A DNA stretch of 64,000 bases from Cherax quadricarinatus (GCF_038502225.1 NC_091374.1:6574538-6638537), one strand, 5' to 3'; shown: positions 31,312 through 42,360, numbered from the stretch's first letter. Notes: generated by a model from the sequence alone, not told the origin. Translations and numbers: made by a program.

Positions 31312-32929
31312 AACTCTGGAACTCGTGGAACTCTGTTTTCATTAAGAACTGCAAGAAACCCCTCTCGCATGCCCTAAGTACACTATGGAGGAGGAGCTTG
31401 GACATGGGTGAAATTCCACAGTCACTTAAAACAACGGATATAGCCCCACTCCATAAAGGTGGCAGCAAAGCATTAGCTAAGAACTATAGACCAATAGCTC
31501 TGACGTCCCACATCATAAAAATCTTTGAAAGAGTGCTAAGAAGCAGGATTGCAAATCACCTGGATTCCCAAAATCTGCACAATCCAGGGCAACATGGGTT
31601 CAGGGCAGGTCGCTCCTGCCTCTCACAACTACTGGATCACTATGACATGGCCTTGGATGCACTGGAAGAAAATCAGAATGCAGATGTAATATACACAGAC
31701 TTTGCAAAAGCATTTGACAAATGCGATCATGGCGTAATAGCCCATAAAATACGTGCTAAAGGAATAACTGGGAAAGTGGGGAGATGGATCTTCAACTTCC
31801 TAACAAATCGAACACAAAGAGTAGTGGTCAACAGAGTTAAATCGGAGGCTGCCATAGTGAAGAGCTCTGTTCCACAAGGCACAGTACTCGCCCCCATCTT
31901 ATTCCTTATCCTCATATCAGACATAGACAGAGATATACACCACAGCACCGTATCATCCTTTGCGGATGATTCTAGGATCTGCATGAGGCTGTCATCTGCT
32001 GAGGACGCGGTTAACCTCCAAGAAGATATAAACAAAGTTTTCCAGTGGGCAACGGTAAACAATATGATGTTCAATGAGGACAAATTCCAACTACTCCGTT
32101 ATGGAAAACTGGAGGAGATAATAACTAGAACAGAGTATACTACTGACTCCGGCCATACAATAGAGCGAAAAATAATGTAAGGGACCTGGGAGTAGTAATG
32201 TCTGAGGATCTCACTTTCAAGGATCACAACAGTGCCACAATCGCACGTGCAAAGAAAATGATAGGATGGATAATGAGAACTTTCAAAACGAGAGATGCCA
32301 AGCCCATGATGATCCTTTTCAAATCACTTGTTCTCTCTAGGCTGGAATACTGCTGTACATTAACATCTCCATTCAAAGCAGGTGAAATCGCAGATCTAGA
32401 GAGTGTACAGAGATCCTTTACTGCACGTATAAGTTCTGTCAAGCACCTTAACTACTGGGAACGCTTGGAAGCACTTGACTTGTACTCGTTGGAACGCAGG
32501 AGGGAGAGATGTATCATAATCTACACTTGGAAAATCTTGGAAGGAATGGTCCCAAATCTGCACACAGAAATCACTCCCTACTAAAGTAAAAGACTGGGCA
32601 GGCGATGCAAAATGCCCCCAATAAAAAGTAGGGGCGCCATTGGTACACTAAGGGAAAACACCTTAAGTGTCCGGGGCCCAAAACTGTTTAACAGCCTCCC
32701 ATCAAGCATTAGGGGAATTGCCAATAAACCCCTGGCTGCCTTCAAGAGAGAGCTGGACAGATACCTAAAGTCAGTGCCGGATCAGCCGGGCTGTGGCTCG
32801 TACGTTGGACTGCGTGCGGCCAGCAGTAACAGCCTAGTTGATCAGGCCCTGATCCATCGGGAGGGCTGGTCATGGACCGGGCCGCGGGGGCGTTGATCCC
32901 CGGAATAACCTCCAGGTAACCTCCAGGTA
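31312..32929 (+). mobile_element. 5'-truncated LINE, copy 1
   Basis: Nearly identical to 34,818-36,430. Homology starts at about 31,320 (CTCGTGGAACTCTG) after a short AACTCTGG filler. Ends in (AACCTCCAGGT)n and is followed immediately by 30-bp minisatellite units, so it lies inside that array. Confidence 0.88.
31320..32896 (+). pseudogene. LINE RT and C-terminus, copy 1 (broken)
   Basis: The first frame, fused to the upstream minisatellite frame, ends at 32,180: compared with copy 2 it has lost one base just before AATGTAAG. The frame from 32,198 continues to a TAA at 32,582-32,584, where copy 2 has GAA. The remainder is open to 32,896. RT signatures: NYRPIALTS, QHGFRAGRSCLSQ, TDFAKAFDKCDH, SSVPQGTVLAPILF, FADDS. 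No endonuclease is present. In copy 2 the last motif is FADDT. Confidence 0.88.
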
Positions 32930-32985
32930 CCACACTGTACCTGGATGATTCTCGTGGCACCGCACAGTGTACCTGGATGCTTGCA
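32930..32985. repeat. 30-bp minisatellite, right part
   Basis: CACACTGTACCTGGATGATT, then CTCGTGGCACCGCACAGTG: about two more units, cut off from the main array by the LINE. Confidence 0.85.
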
Positions 32986-33425
32986 GAGCACCCAGGTGTT
33001 TTCATCACCATATGTGTTCTTACAGTTCTGGTACGCTTATTGACCATCATCAAGGCACCGTCCTTGAAGGAATGACTACATGGGAACATTGATATTTGAC
33101 GCTGTGTTGTAGCTGTCTGGCAGCCCCGTGTGCCCGATCGTTACCAGTGATGTTAAGGTGGTTTGCTGCTGCTGCTTGTGGGGGGAAGGTATTTTATTCG
33201 TCGGCAAAGACGACGTGTGTTTCCTGGCAACAGGACAGGTGTTTCCTAGCACTTGTCAGAGAAGAATTAGGGGAAAAGAATTTGAAGGAAGTAAAGGAGT
33301 AAATATAGGAACCAACAGATCAATTGTCTATCATAATGAATTGTTTTGTTAAGTATATTTATGGAGAAATTAACAAGGTCAGTAGATTGCAAGATGGTAC
33401 TGTGTATAAATGATTTAGAAAACTA
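32986..33425. other. No recognisable feature
   Basis: Short frames only (60-75 codons); no domain or repeat recognised. Confidence 0.5.
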
Positions 33426-33429
33426 ACAA

Positions 33430-33700
33430 GTTGATAAATGAGATACTTGTGCAGCATTTGGGAATCTTTATTCTGGAAACGTTTCGCCAGCCAGTGGCTT
33501 CTTTAAGTGTAAGATGATCCTAGAGTCGATGTGTTCGTCAAGATTGATGGACTGAACCCATCGACTCAAGGCTGAGGGACTGATTATCTCAAACTCCTTA
33601 TCTTCCACTCTTCTCTGTATTGGACTGAAGAAGCCACTGCGTGGCGAAACGTTTCCAGAATAAAGATTCCCATATTTTGCACAAGTGTCTCATTTATCAA
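33430..33700. mobile_element. Penelope-derived inverted pair, family 1
   Basis: Left arm 33,430-33,503 (TTGATAAATGAGATACTTGT ... GGAAACGTTTCGCC) and right arm 33,629-33,700 (GGCGAAACGTTTCCAGAATA ... GTCTCATTTATCAA) are reverse complements with a few mismatches. The ~125-bp spacer is PLE leader-like (GAGGGACTGATTATCTC). Confidence 0.8.
33618..33662 (+). ncRNA. Hammerhead-like RNA motif, family 1 (best copy)
   Basis: Stem I TATTGGA/TCCA-G-AATA with one bulged G; CTGAAGA box (33,625-33,631); one extra A; stem II GCCAC/GTGGC with a short loop; GAAA (33,646-33,649); palindromic ACGT; T; then the 3' strand of stem I. The CUGANGA and GAAA boxes are intact; the extra A is atypical. Confidence 0.5.
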
Positions 33701-33704
33701 GATG

Positions 33705-34230
33705 TTACTGCTAGACTTAAGCTAAGGCTGTAAGTATCCCTGGCAGTACGCTTCGTGTAGAGGTACCAGTGATACCAAATGCAAAGTGTAGGTAAACAGG
33801 GCTACACACTACAACAATGTCCACACATCCAATCTTTCAGAAACACCTCCATGCAAACCTTACAATATATGGCAAACACTTCACTGTTATCCTTTTACCT
33901 AAAATATTGTCCGTAATTCTACCAACATTAATACACACTTCATTGTTAATGATAAGATATCTGGAATTTTGAGACTATCCATTGTTTACCTCAACTAAAT
34001 GAATGATTTTTTGTTTTTTGAAGAGACTGCAACCCAATAATGACTTATATTTTTACTAATAGGATACTTAATTTTTTTTTTGAGATTGTAAACTTCACAT
34101 TGTGTTCATTAACTACATGAAGGAATTGTAATATATGATTTGACTGTATTTTTTTGCCATGAAAAAGACCCATTGTGACCTCTAATTTTTTTTGTGTGTG
34201 TTACCGCTCACATTATGGTCTGTACAGTAA
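33705..34230. other. No recognisable feature
   Basis: AT-rich, with no repeat or gene recognised. Confidence 0.5.
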
Positions 34231-34234
34231 ACTA

Positions 34235-34450
34235 GCTGTGATGAATGGTTTTGAAAACCGACAAGTTGAAGAATTGAGACACTTATGCAACACATGGGAA
34301 TCTTTATTGAAGAAACGTTTCGCCACACAGTGGCTTCATCAGTCCAAAACAAAGTAGAAATGGGTAAGGAGAGTAGAAGTTTTGAGGTAATCAGTCCCTC
34401 AACCTGGAATCGATGTGTTCAGTCCATCACTCTTGTAGGAAGTGCAGCAT
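34235..34450 (-). mobile_element. Penelope-like end, family 1
   Basis: GGTTTTGAAAACCGACAAGT, GAAGAAACGTTTCGCCACAC, AGTGGCTTCATCAGTCC, then GAGGTAATCAGTCCCTCAAC. It abuts a perfect palindrome and then a LINE. Confidence 0.75.
34305..34350 (-). ncRNA. Hammerhead-like RNA motif, family 1
   Basis: Minus strand: the full CTGATGA box, an extra A, stem II GCCAC/GTGGC, GAAA and ACGT. Stem I pairs only weakly (GGA with TCT), so this copy is probably decayed. Confidence 0.4.
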
Positions 34451-34451
34451 A

Positions 34452-34487
34452 GGGCCAGAGAGGTGGCTTAAGCCACCTCTCTGGCCC
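34452..34487. repeat. 36-nt perfect palindrome
   Basis: Two 18-nt halves, GGGCCAGAGAGGTGGCTT and its exact reverse complement, meet without a spacer. It lies exactly between a Penelope end and a LINE. Confidence 0.95.
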
Positions 34488-34489
34488 TG

Positions 34490-36432
34490 AAAGAAATATT
34501 TTGAAAGAAATTCAAAATATTTCTTTTCATATGCCAAAAACAAGGCAAATACCACATCTAGTATCGGGCCCTTACTCAGACAGGATGGGACTTACACAGA
34601 TGACAACAAGGAAATGAGTGAAATATTGAAATCCCAGTACGACTCTGTGTTTAGTGAACCACTAATCGGTCTGAGGATCAACGACCCAAATGATTTCTTC
34701 ATGAATGAGCCTCAAAACTCCATAAATGTATGCCAGATTTCCGACATTACCCTAACTCCGATAGATTTCGAAAAAGCCATTGACAACATGCCTATGCACT
34801 CAGCCCCGGGCCCAGACTCGTGGAACTCTATTTTCATTAAGAACTGCAAGAAACCCCTCTCGCGTGCCCTAAGTACACTATGGAGGAGGAGCTTGGACAT
34901 AGGTGAAATTCCACAGTCACTTAAAACAACGGATATAGCCCCACTCCATAAAGGTGGCAGCAAAGCATTAGCTAAGAACTATAGACCAATAGCTCTGACG
35001 TCCCACATCATAAAAATCTTTGAAAGAGTGCTAAGAAGCAGGATTGCAAATCACCTGGATTCCCCAAATCTGTACAATCCAGGGCAACATGGGTTCAGGG
35101 CAGGTCGCTCCTGCCTCTCACAACTACTGGATCACTATGACATGGCCTTGGATGCACTGGAAGAAAATCAGAATGCAGATGTAATATACACAGACTTTGC
35201 AAAAGCATTTGACAAATGCGATCATGGCGTAATAGCCCATAAAATACGTGCTAAAGGAATAACTGGGAAAGTGGGGAGATGGATCTTCAACTTCCTAACA
35301 AATCGAACACAAAGAGTAGTGGTCAACAGAGTTAAATCGGAGGCTGCCATAGTGAAGAGCTCTGTTCCACAAGGCACAGTACTCGCCCCCATCTTATTCC
35401 TTATCCTCATATCAGACATAGACAGAGATATACACCACAGCACCGTATCATCCTTTGCGGATGATACTAGGATCTGCATGAGGCTGTCATCTGCTGAGGA
35501 CGCGGTTAACCTCCAAGAAGATATAAACAAAGTTTTCCAGTGGGCAACGGTAAACAATATGATGTTCAATGAGGACAAATTCCAACTACTCCGTTATGGA
35601 AAACTGGAGGAGATAATAACTAGAACAGAGTATACTACTGACTCCGGCCATACAATAGAGCGGAAAACTAATGTAAGGGACCTGGGAGTAGTAATGTCTG
35701 AGGATCTCACTTTCAAGGATCACAACAGTGCCACGATCGCACGTGCAAAGAAAATGATAGGATGGATAATGAGAACTTTCAAAACGAGAGATGCCAAGCC
35801 CATGATCATTTTCAAATCACTTGTTCTCTCTAGGCTGGAATACCGCTGTACATTAACATCTCCATTCAAAGCAGGTGAAATCGCAGATCTAGAGAGTGTA
35901 CAGAGATCCTTTACTGCACGTATAAGTTCTGTCAAGGACCTTAACTACTGGGAACGCTTGGAAGCACTTGACTTGTACTCGTTGGAACGCAGGAGGGAGA
36001 GATATATCATAATCTATACTTGGAAAATCTTGGAAGGAATGGTCCCAAATCTGCACACAGAAATCACTCCCTACGAAAGTAAAAGACTGGGCAGGCGATG
36101 CAAAATGCCCCCAATAAAAAGTAGGGGCGCCATTGGTACACTAAGGGAAAACACCATAAGTGTCCGGGACCCAAAACTGTTCAACAGCCTCCCATCAAGC
36201 ATTAGGGGAATTGCCAATAAACCCCTGGCTGCCTTCAAGAGAGAGCTGGACAGATACCTAAAGTCAGTGCCGGATCAGCCGGGCTGTGGCTCGTACGTTG
36301 GACTGCGTGCGGCCAGCAGTAACAGCCTAGTTGATCAGGCCCTGATCCATCGGGAGGCCTGGTCATGGACCGGGCCGCGGGGACGTTGATCCCCGGAATA
36401 ACCTCCAGGTAACCTCCAGGTAACCTCCAGGT
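34490..36432 (+). mobile_element. 5'-truncated LINE, copy 2
   Basis: Longer than copy 1 by about 330 bp at the 5' end. Ends in three AACCTCCAGGT units and is followed directly by a 60-bp tandem array. Confidence 0.88.
34503..36389 (+). pseudogene. LINE RT and C-terminus, open but 5'-truncated
   Basis: Open from about 34,503 (ERNSKYFFSYAKNKANTTSS); the first ATG is at 34,614, giving 591 codons. From that ATG: APGPDSWN near residue 65, NYRPIALTS, QHGFRAGRSCLSQ, TDFAKAFD (Asp194), SSVPQGTVLAPILF, FADDT (281-285), thumb, then a C-terminal domain ending DQPGCGSYVGLRAASSNSLV. The endonuclease is missing, so it cannot retrotranspose by itself. No disabling mutation is visible in the part present, which suggests a recent insertion. 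CR1/Jockey-like; clade not resolved. Confidence 0.9.
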
Positions 36433-36690
36433 ATATAATGGTAAGAGTGGTGTTTCCTGTGGCTGCTGTTGTTACAGTGGATACAAGTCACAATATAATG
36501 GTAAGAGTGGTGTTTCCTGTGGCTGCTGCTGTTGCAGTGGATACAAGTCACAATATAATGGTAAGAGTGATGTTTCCTGTGGCTGCTGTTGTTGCAGTGG
36601 ATACAAGTCACAATATAATGGTAAGAGTGGTGTTTCCTGTGGCTGCTGTTGTTACAGTGGATACAAGTCACAATAAGAGTGATGTTTCCT
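36428..36690. repeat. 60-bp minisatellite, about 4 copies
   Basis: Unit AATATAATGGTAAGAGTGGT, GTTTCCTGTGGCTGCTGTTG, TTACAGTGGATACAAGTCAC. Begins at the end of the LINE. Confidence 0.93.
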
Positions 36691-37400
36691 GTGGCTGCTG
36701 TGTGGATGATGTGCTGTATTGCAGGATTTTGTTTACTGCAACAGTCGCTGTCTGCATGGCGGAGCATGCATCAACAATGGCTGCTTCTGCAGTGGCTGTG
36801 TTGCTCGTTTTTGTGTGTGAGGATTCAGCACGAGGAGTGAAGAGGCTTGATCCTCCTTCCTTTTATCAGAAGCCAGACGCGCCTTTACCCATTACCTAAA
36901 TATTATTTATCTGCGTTGTTACCCATTAACTGTGTGCTGGTGTAGTGATCTATCTATATACAGTAATAGGCGGCACTGATTGTGGCACAGAACCTTAACC
37001 TTCATATTAGTAATGATAGTGACCTCTCAGGCAGGGCCCACCTGTGTTTTCGTCTCAGTGATTCCTATAATCTGGCAGCGTGGCAGGTGGTTCTGCCGTC
37101 AGAGGCTGAGAATTGCTTAACTTGGGTGCGGACTATCTGCCCTTGGCGGCCCGTATCGAGTTTGGTAATGGAGCTGGCTGCCTCTTAATCCACTTCCTGT
37201 TGTCATATACTCCACTAGTTGCAACTTGTGCATGCCTGAGGAAGTGCTGTGTGTGATGCCACGTTGTTACTGTGAACAGAGCCGTGTTTCACGCTTAGTG
37301 GACGTAGTATCGAGCTTCCACCACTCCTCGATGACTCAAGGTCTGATCTTTGTAGTCACGTCTCTGCTGTTTTTGTCTCATTTCTTGTACCTTTTGAGTA
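36691..37400. other. No recognisable feature
   Basis: Short frames only; I recognise nothing. Confidence 0.5.
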
Positions 37401-37402
37401 AC

Positions 37403-37495
37403 AGCCTGCCTTGTTGACCAGGTAGGCACCAGACAAGCCTGGCTCAGGGCCGGGCTACGGGAGAAAGAAAACTCTAAAAACACATCAAAAGCATA
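37403..37495 (+). mobile_element. LINE 3'-end fragment
   Basis: CTTGTTGACCAGGTAGGCAC, CAGACAAGCCTGGCTCAGGG: the same terminal block as 9.1 and 30.85 kb. Confidence 0.7.
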
Positions 37496-37664
37496 TCTAA
37501 GATATTCCGGACTGGTGACTGAAGCCGAAGCCTGTTGCCTGCTTCGATGATGCTAATGCCGCCCTGTCCAGGTGTCCTCTCAGCTGGCTAAGTTCACGTG
37601 GTCACTACTTTTTACTACTGAGTGTGAATGTCGCCCTATCAACACACACATATCCACCCTGTGG

Positions 37665-37882
37665 ACGGTAGCAACAACATATCTGTGGTGTGGACAGTAG
37701 TACAAGACCATATCTGTGGTGTGGACGGTAGCAACAACATATCTGTGGTGTGGACAGTAGTACAAGACCATATCTGTGGTGTGGACGGTAGCAACAACAT
37801 ATCTGTGGTGTGGACAGTAGTACAAGACCATATCTGTGGTGTGGACGGTAGCAAGAACATATCTGTGGTGTGGACAGGTGTT
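37665..37882. repeat. 60-bp minisatellite, about 3.5 copies
   Basis: Unit is two related 30-mers: GTGGACGGTAGCAACAACAT ATCTGTGGT and GTGGACAGTAGTACAAGACC ATATCTGTGGT. Confidence 0.93.
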
Positions 37883-38120
37883 CAACAAGAGCGTGCGGAC
37901 ACGCGTGTTCTAGGAACTGGGTCCCAAAATGTTTTCCTGGATCCAGTACTGCTGAATATATATCTGTACATTACAAGCAAATTTAGGATATTCGGTTAAA
38001 ATGTCTGGTATCTTATTTTCATTAATAAGATAGCAGCTCTCTATCTTAGCATTTTTCTTCCTTTGTTGATAAATATTGAGAGAATAGTCTTGAGGGCTTG
38101 CCAAGCCAGTGCAGTTAATA
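37883..38120. other. No recognisable feature
   Basis: AT-rich, no feature seen. Confidence 0.5.
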
Positions 38121-38124
38121 AGAA

Positions 38125-38150
38125 GCTTGTGTGGCTTAAGCCACACAAGC
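38125..38150. repeat. 26-nt perfect palindrome
   Basis: GCTTGTGTGGCTT followed by its exact reverse complement. Shares the core GTGGCTTAAGCCAC with the palindrome at 34,452-34,487. Confidence 0.95.
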
Positions 38151-38276
38151 CACAGTAATACAGCCCTTGCTGGTTTGCCTCTCTTATACTATATATCATT
38201 TCATAATGTTTTACAATATAAATAAGCTTTACTGTTTCAAGTTGGACATCTAAGATCAAGCAGCGTCAGAAGCCGA

Positions 38277-38415
38277 GTGTGACTTACCCCGGTCAGACCG
38301 CTGAAGTGGATAGGTAGGTCAACGGTACAATTCCTGGATCTCCACAACGGATGCCGTTGTGATCCGAGAATTGGAGGTGCCCCTCCCCCTTCCCCCATCC
38401 CTCCCCTTTCCTCCA
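38277..38415. other. Possible LINE leader fragment
   Basis: A hairpin-forming stretch (CTCCACAACGGATGCCGTTG ... GGAG) followed by a C-rich tract. The layout resembles the 5' leader at 2,407-2,580, but the sequence match is weak. Confidence 0.3.
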
Positions 38416-38439
38416 TCCATCCTGGGATAAAGCTTGCTT

Positions 38440-38616
38440 AAGGAAGGATCCTGGACTTAAATCCAGGATCCTTCCTTAAATCCAGGATCCTTTCTAAAGT
38501 CCAGGATCCTTCCTTAAATCCAGGATCCTTCCTTAAGTCCAGGATCCTTCCTTAAATCCAGGATCCTTCCTTAAGTCCAGGATCCTTCCTTAAATCCAGG
38601 ATCCTTCCTTAACTCC
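38440..38616. repeat. 19-bp minisatellite with GGATCC, about 9 copies
   Basis: Unit ATCCAGGATCCTTCCTTAA; alternate units start GTCC. The first unit (AAGGAAGGATCCTGGA) is inverted relative to the rest. Confidence 0.93.
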
Positions 38617-38814
38617 CCCTTCCTCAGATGTATTATGACCCCTACGTTGTACAATCTCGATTTTTTTTTTTAAGGAGAGACTGAGTGAGCCGTGTGTGTC
38701 TCCTGTCTTGGTCTGACCGGGCGAGACGTGTGTTTCCCCTCTGTCTTGGTCTGTCTGGGCGAGATTTGTCTCTGTTTTGATCTAGGCGTGAGACTTGACA
38801 CACGAGCATCCATC

Positions 38815-39150
38815 ATCCTTCGCTCCCACCTCCTCCACTCCCACCTCCACCACTCCCACCTCCACCACTCCAACCTCCCTCACTGTCACCACCACTCCTA
38901 CCTCCCTCACTGTCACCACCACTCCAACCTCCCTCACTGTCACCACCACTCCTACCTCCCTCACTGTCACCACCACTCCTACCTCCCTCACTGTCACCAC
39001 CACTCCTACCTCCCTCACTGTCACCACCACTCCTACCTCCCTCACTGTCACCACCACTCCTACCTCCCTCACTGTCACCACCACTCCTACCTCCCTCACT
39101 GTCACCACCACTCCTACCTCCCTCACTGTCACCTCCACTCCCACCTCTTC
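38815..39150. repeat. 27-bp minisatellite, about 11 copies
   Basis: Unit TCCTACCTCCCTCACTGTCA then CCACCAC. The first copies are shorter, (CTCCCACCTCCAC)n. Frame-neutral, so several frames on both strands stay open. Confidence 0.95.
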
Positions 39151-39182
39151 CAGCTGTTTCCCTGTCATATTGCATCACATAG

Positions 39183-39275
39183 GATGAATTTCCAAATATA
39201 CAGTATTGAAGTGTGTCACCCTGACTTGGGAGACTTCAGTGAGGATATCGTCAAGTATTCCATTAAAGGCTCATC
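39183..39275. repeat. Dispersed repeat, related to 27,728-27,836
   Basis: See the partner at 27.7 kb. Roughly 70% similar by eye. Confidence 0.6.
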
Positions 39276-39309
39276 AACTACATGTAGATTATACCTGTAC
39301 TCACTCCCT

Positions 39310-39560
39310 GGTCCCAGATCAGGCGTCCTGGTTACTAGCCTGATCAGTCAAGCTGTTGGTGCCCGCCGCCAGCAGTCCAACAGCAACGTTGATCTGGTTG
39401 AAGATTGAAACACTTAAGCAACGTAGGGGAATCGATCTTCAACTTGTCGGTTTTTAAACCACTTATCACAGGTTGATCTGGTAATAACGACCTCATCCAG
39501 CTTCCTCTTAAAGACAGCCAAAAGTCTGTTGATAATTGTCCTTTATGTATAAAGGGGGAA
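39310..39560 (-). pseudogene. LINE C-terminus, minus strand, split
   Basis: Minus strand: RLLAVFKRKLDEV upstream, then a 73-bp insert, then AVGLLAAGTNSLTDQAS. These are the two conserved terminal blocks of the CR1-like family. Confidence 0.7.
39399..39471 (-). mobile_element. 73-bp Penelope-derived insert
   Basis: AGATTGAAACACTTAAGCAA ... ATCTTCAACTTGTCGGTTTT, the outermost family-1 PLE end. GTTGATCTGGT is duplicated on both sides (39,388-39,398 and 39,472-39,482). Confidence 0.75.
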
Positions 39561-39652
39561 GGTGTTAGAGTCTTAGTCCCTTTAAGCTTATACATAAATA
39601 ACCCGCACATAATATTATTAAAATAACTTTTATTTCAACATTTACAAGTTAT

Positions 39653-39872
39653 GGAAATATAAACACAAATGCAGTATAATGTGATCCTTTATTGACAACG
39701 TTTCACCCACACAGTGGGCTTTTTCAAGTCACACACGGATCTAGTCACACACGGATCCGTGTGTGACTTGAAAAAGCCCACTGTGTGGGTGAAACGTTGT
39801 CAATAAAGGATCACATTATACTGCATTTGTGTTTATATTTCCATTGTGTCGGTATTTTATACCATTTATTTC
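39653..39872 (+). mobile_element. Palindromic Penelope-derived insertion
   Basis: Arms 39,653-39,741 and 39,754-39,842 are perfect 89-nt reverse complements with a 12-nt spacer. A 30-nt tail (ATTGTGTCGGTATTTTATAC ...) follows. CATTTACAAGTTAT is duplicated at 39,639-39,652 and 39,873-39,886, a 14-bp target duplication. Each arm holds a CACTGTGTGGGTGAAACGTT end motif. Confidence 0.88.
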
Positions 39873-39889
39873 CATTTACAAGTTATACA

Positions 39890-40318
<429 letters not shown>

Positions 40319-40329
40319 GTGTGTGTGTG

Positions 40330-41103
<774 letters not shown>

Positions 41104-41104
41104 C

Positions 41105-41365
41105 GTGTGTGTGTATAAAACTGCGGCTTGGCCAGGACTCGATCCTACGTTCCCATGCCCACGTTAATGATTTAAAATCACTTATATCGTGATTTCATTG
41201 ATATGCTCTTCTATAGACTGCTCGTGAAGGCTGGTACACCAAACAGGATGAGGTTAAAATTAGTAATATATACAGGAGAGAGGGTTATTAGCCCCTTGCT
41301 CCCGGCATTTTAGTCGCCTCTTACGACACTCTTGGCTTACGGAGGAAGAATTCTGTTCCACTTCC
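41105..41365. repeat. Dispersed repeat with tRNA-like B box
   Basis: The right part (AGCCCCTTGCTCCCGGCATT ...) matches 42,440-42,545 and 1,960-2,050. On the minus strand the left part contains GTAGGATCGAGTCCTGGCC, close to a B box, so a SINE origin is possible. Confidence 0.55.
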
Positions 41366-41370
41366 CCAGT

Positions 41371-41379
41371 ATGTATATA

Positions 41380-41454
<75 letters not shown>
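41371..41454. repeat. (TA)n microsatellite
   Basis: Ends at ATGCAATAAGATCACAG, which also follows (TA)n at 43,132. Confidence 0.95.
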
Positions 41455-41457
<3 letters not shown>

Positions 41458-41641
41458 ATAAGATCACAGTAAACAGGTGATTTCAAAATATGCAAAACAA
41501 TCACTCTGAAAGAATAGAGAAATTCCAAGCGCTTTCGTGACTACTCACATTATCAAGGAACTATGAAAGTGAAGCATCCAAGGAAGCTATATAAGGGGTC
41601 CGGCCAGCACCTCGCTATCAGATCCCACAACGGTTAAACAC

Positions 41642-42049
41642 GTGACGCGCGGCGAGCCAACTTGGATAGGTCCTTTGATAAAGAATTCCCCCCAAAATGC
41701 TGATGGATGTGTCTATAAGATTCCTTGTAAAATTTGCGATAAAGTTTATTACGGTCAAACTGGTAAAAATCTCGAACTAAGATTAAAACAACATAAATAT
41801 AGCATTAGAACTGGACAAGATTCCAATGCTCTATTTATTCATGTAAGAGATTTTAACCATCCAATTAATTTTCAAAAAGTTGAGAAAGTAGTATCAAGCA
41901 AGTCCATGGTCGACAGGAATATAATTGAATCTTGTTTCATAAAAAGCAGTTTTGAAAATAATATGAATATTTCCTTTGGTTTATATAAATTAGATCCATT
42001 TATAATTAATAGAATTTGGGAAGAATTTAATAATACACTGGACAAATAA
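41642..42049 (+). pseudogene. Penelope GIY-YIG endonuclease domain (fragment)
   Basis: 135 codons. VYKIPCKIC stands for the GIY strand and YYGQTGKNLELRLKQH for the YIG strand and its catalytic Arg; RNIIESCFI carries the expected Glu. The IPCKIC cysteine pair before the YIG block is usual in PLE endonucleases. In complete elements this domain follows an RT and nicks the target. The ATG lies within the inverted arm (TRGEPTWIGPL is encoded there), so the start is not natural. The domain itself is uninterrupted. Confidence 0.85.
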
Positions 42050-42207
42050 TTTTTAAATTTTCTTGGGTAGAATAGCTTGGGGGTGAGTTGTGCAAAGGAC
42101 CTATCCAAGTTGGCTCGCCGCGCGTCACGTTTAACCGTTGTGGGATCTGATAGTGAGGTGCTGGCCGGACCCCTTATATAGCTTCCTTGGATGCTTCACT
42201 TTCATAG

Positions 42208-42245
42208 TTCCTTGATAATGTGAGTAGTCACGAAAGCGCTTGGAA
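42208..42245 (+). ncRNA. Hammerhead-like RNA motif, family 2
   Basis: Stem I TTCC/GGAA (42,208-42,211 and 42,242-42,245), TTGATAAT in place of CUGANGA, stem II GTGA/TCAC with loop GTAG, GAA, then palindromic AGCGCT as stem III and T. The core box is divergent, so activity is doubtful. Confidence 0.35.
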
Positions 42246-42278
42246 TTTCTCTATTCTTTCAGAGTGGTTGTTTTGCAC

Positions 42279-42280
<2 letters not shown>

Positions 42281-42360
<80 letters not shown>
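42281..42360. repeat. (TA)n microsatellite
   Basis: About 39 TA units. Confidence 0.95.

Larger units (their letters stand above)
41491..42277 (+). mobile_element. Truncated Penelope-like element with inverted arms
   Basis: Left arm 41,491-41,677 and right arm 42,093-42,277 are reverse complements with few differences (for example two extra bases at AAACACGTG on the left). Between them is the endonuclease frame. The RT of a complete element is absent. The right arm is the natural 3' end; the left arm is the inverted copy. Confidence 0.85.
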
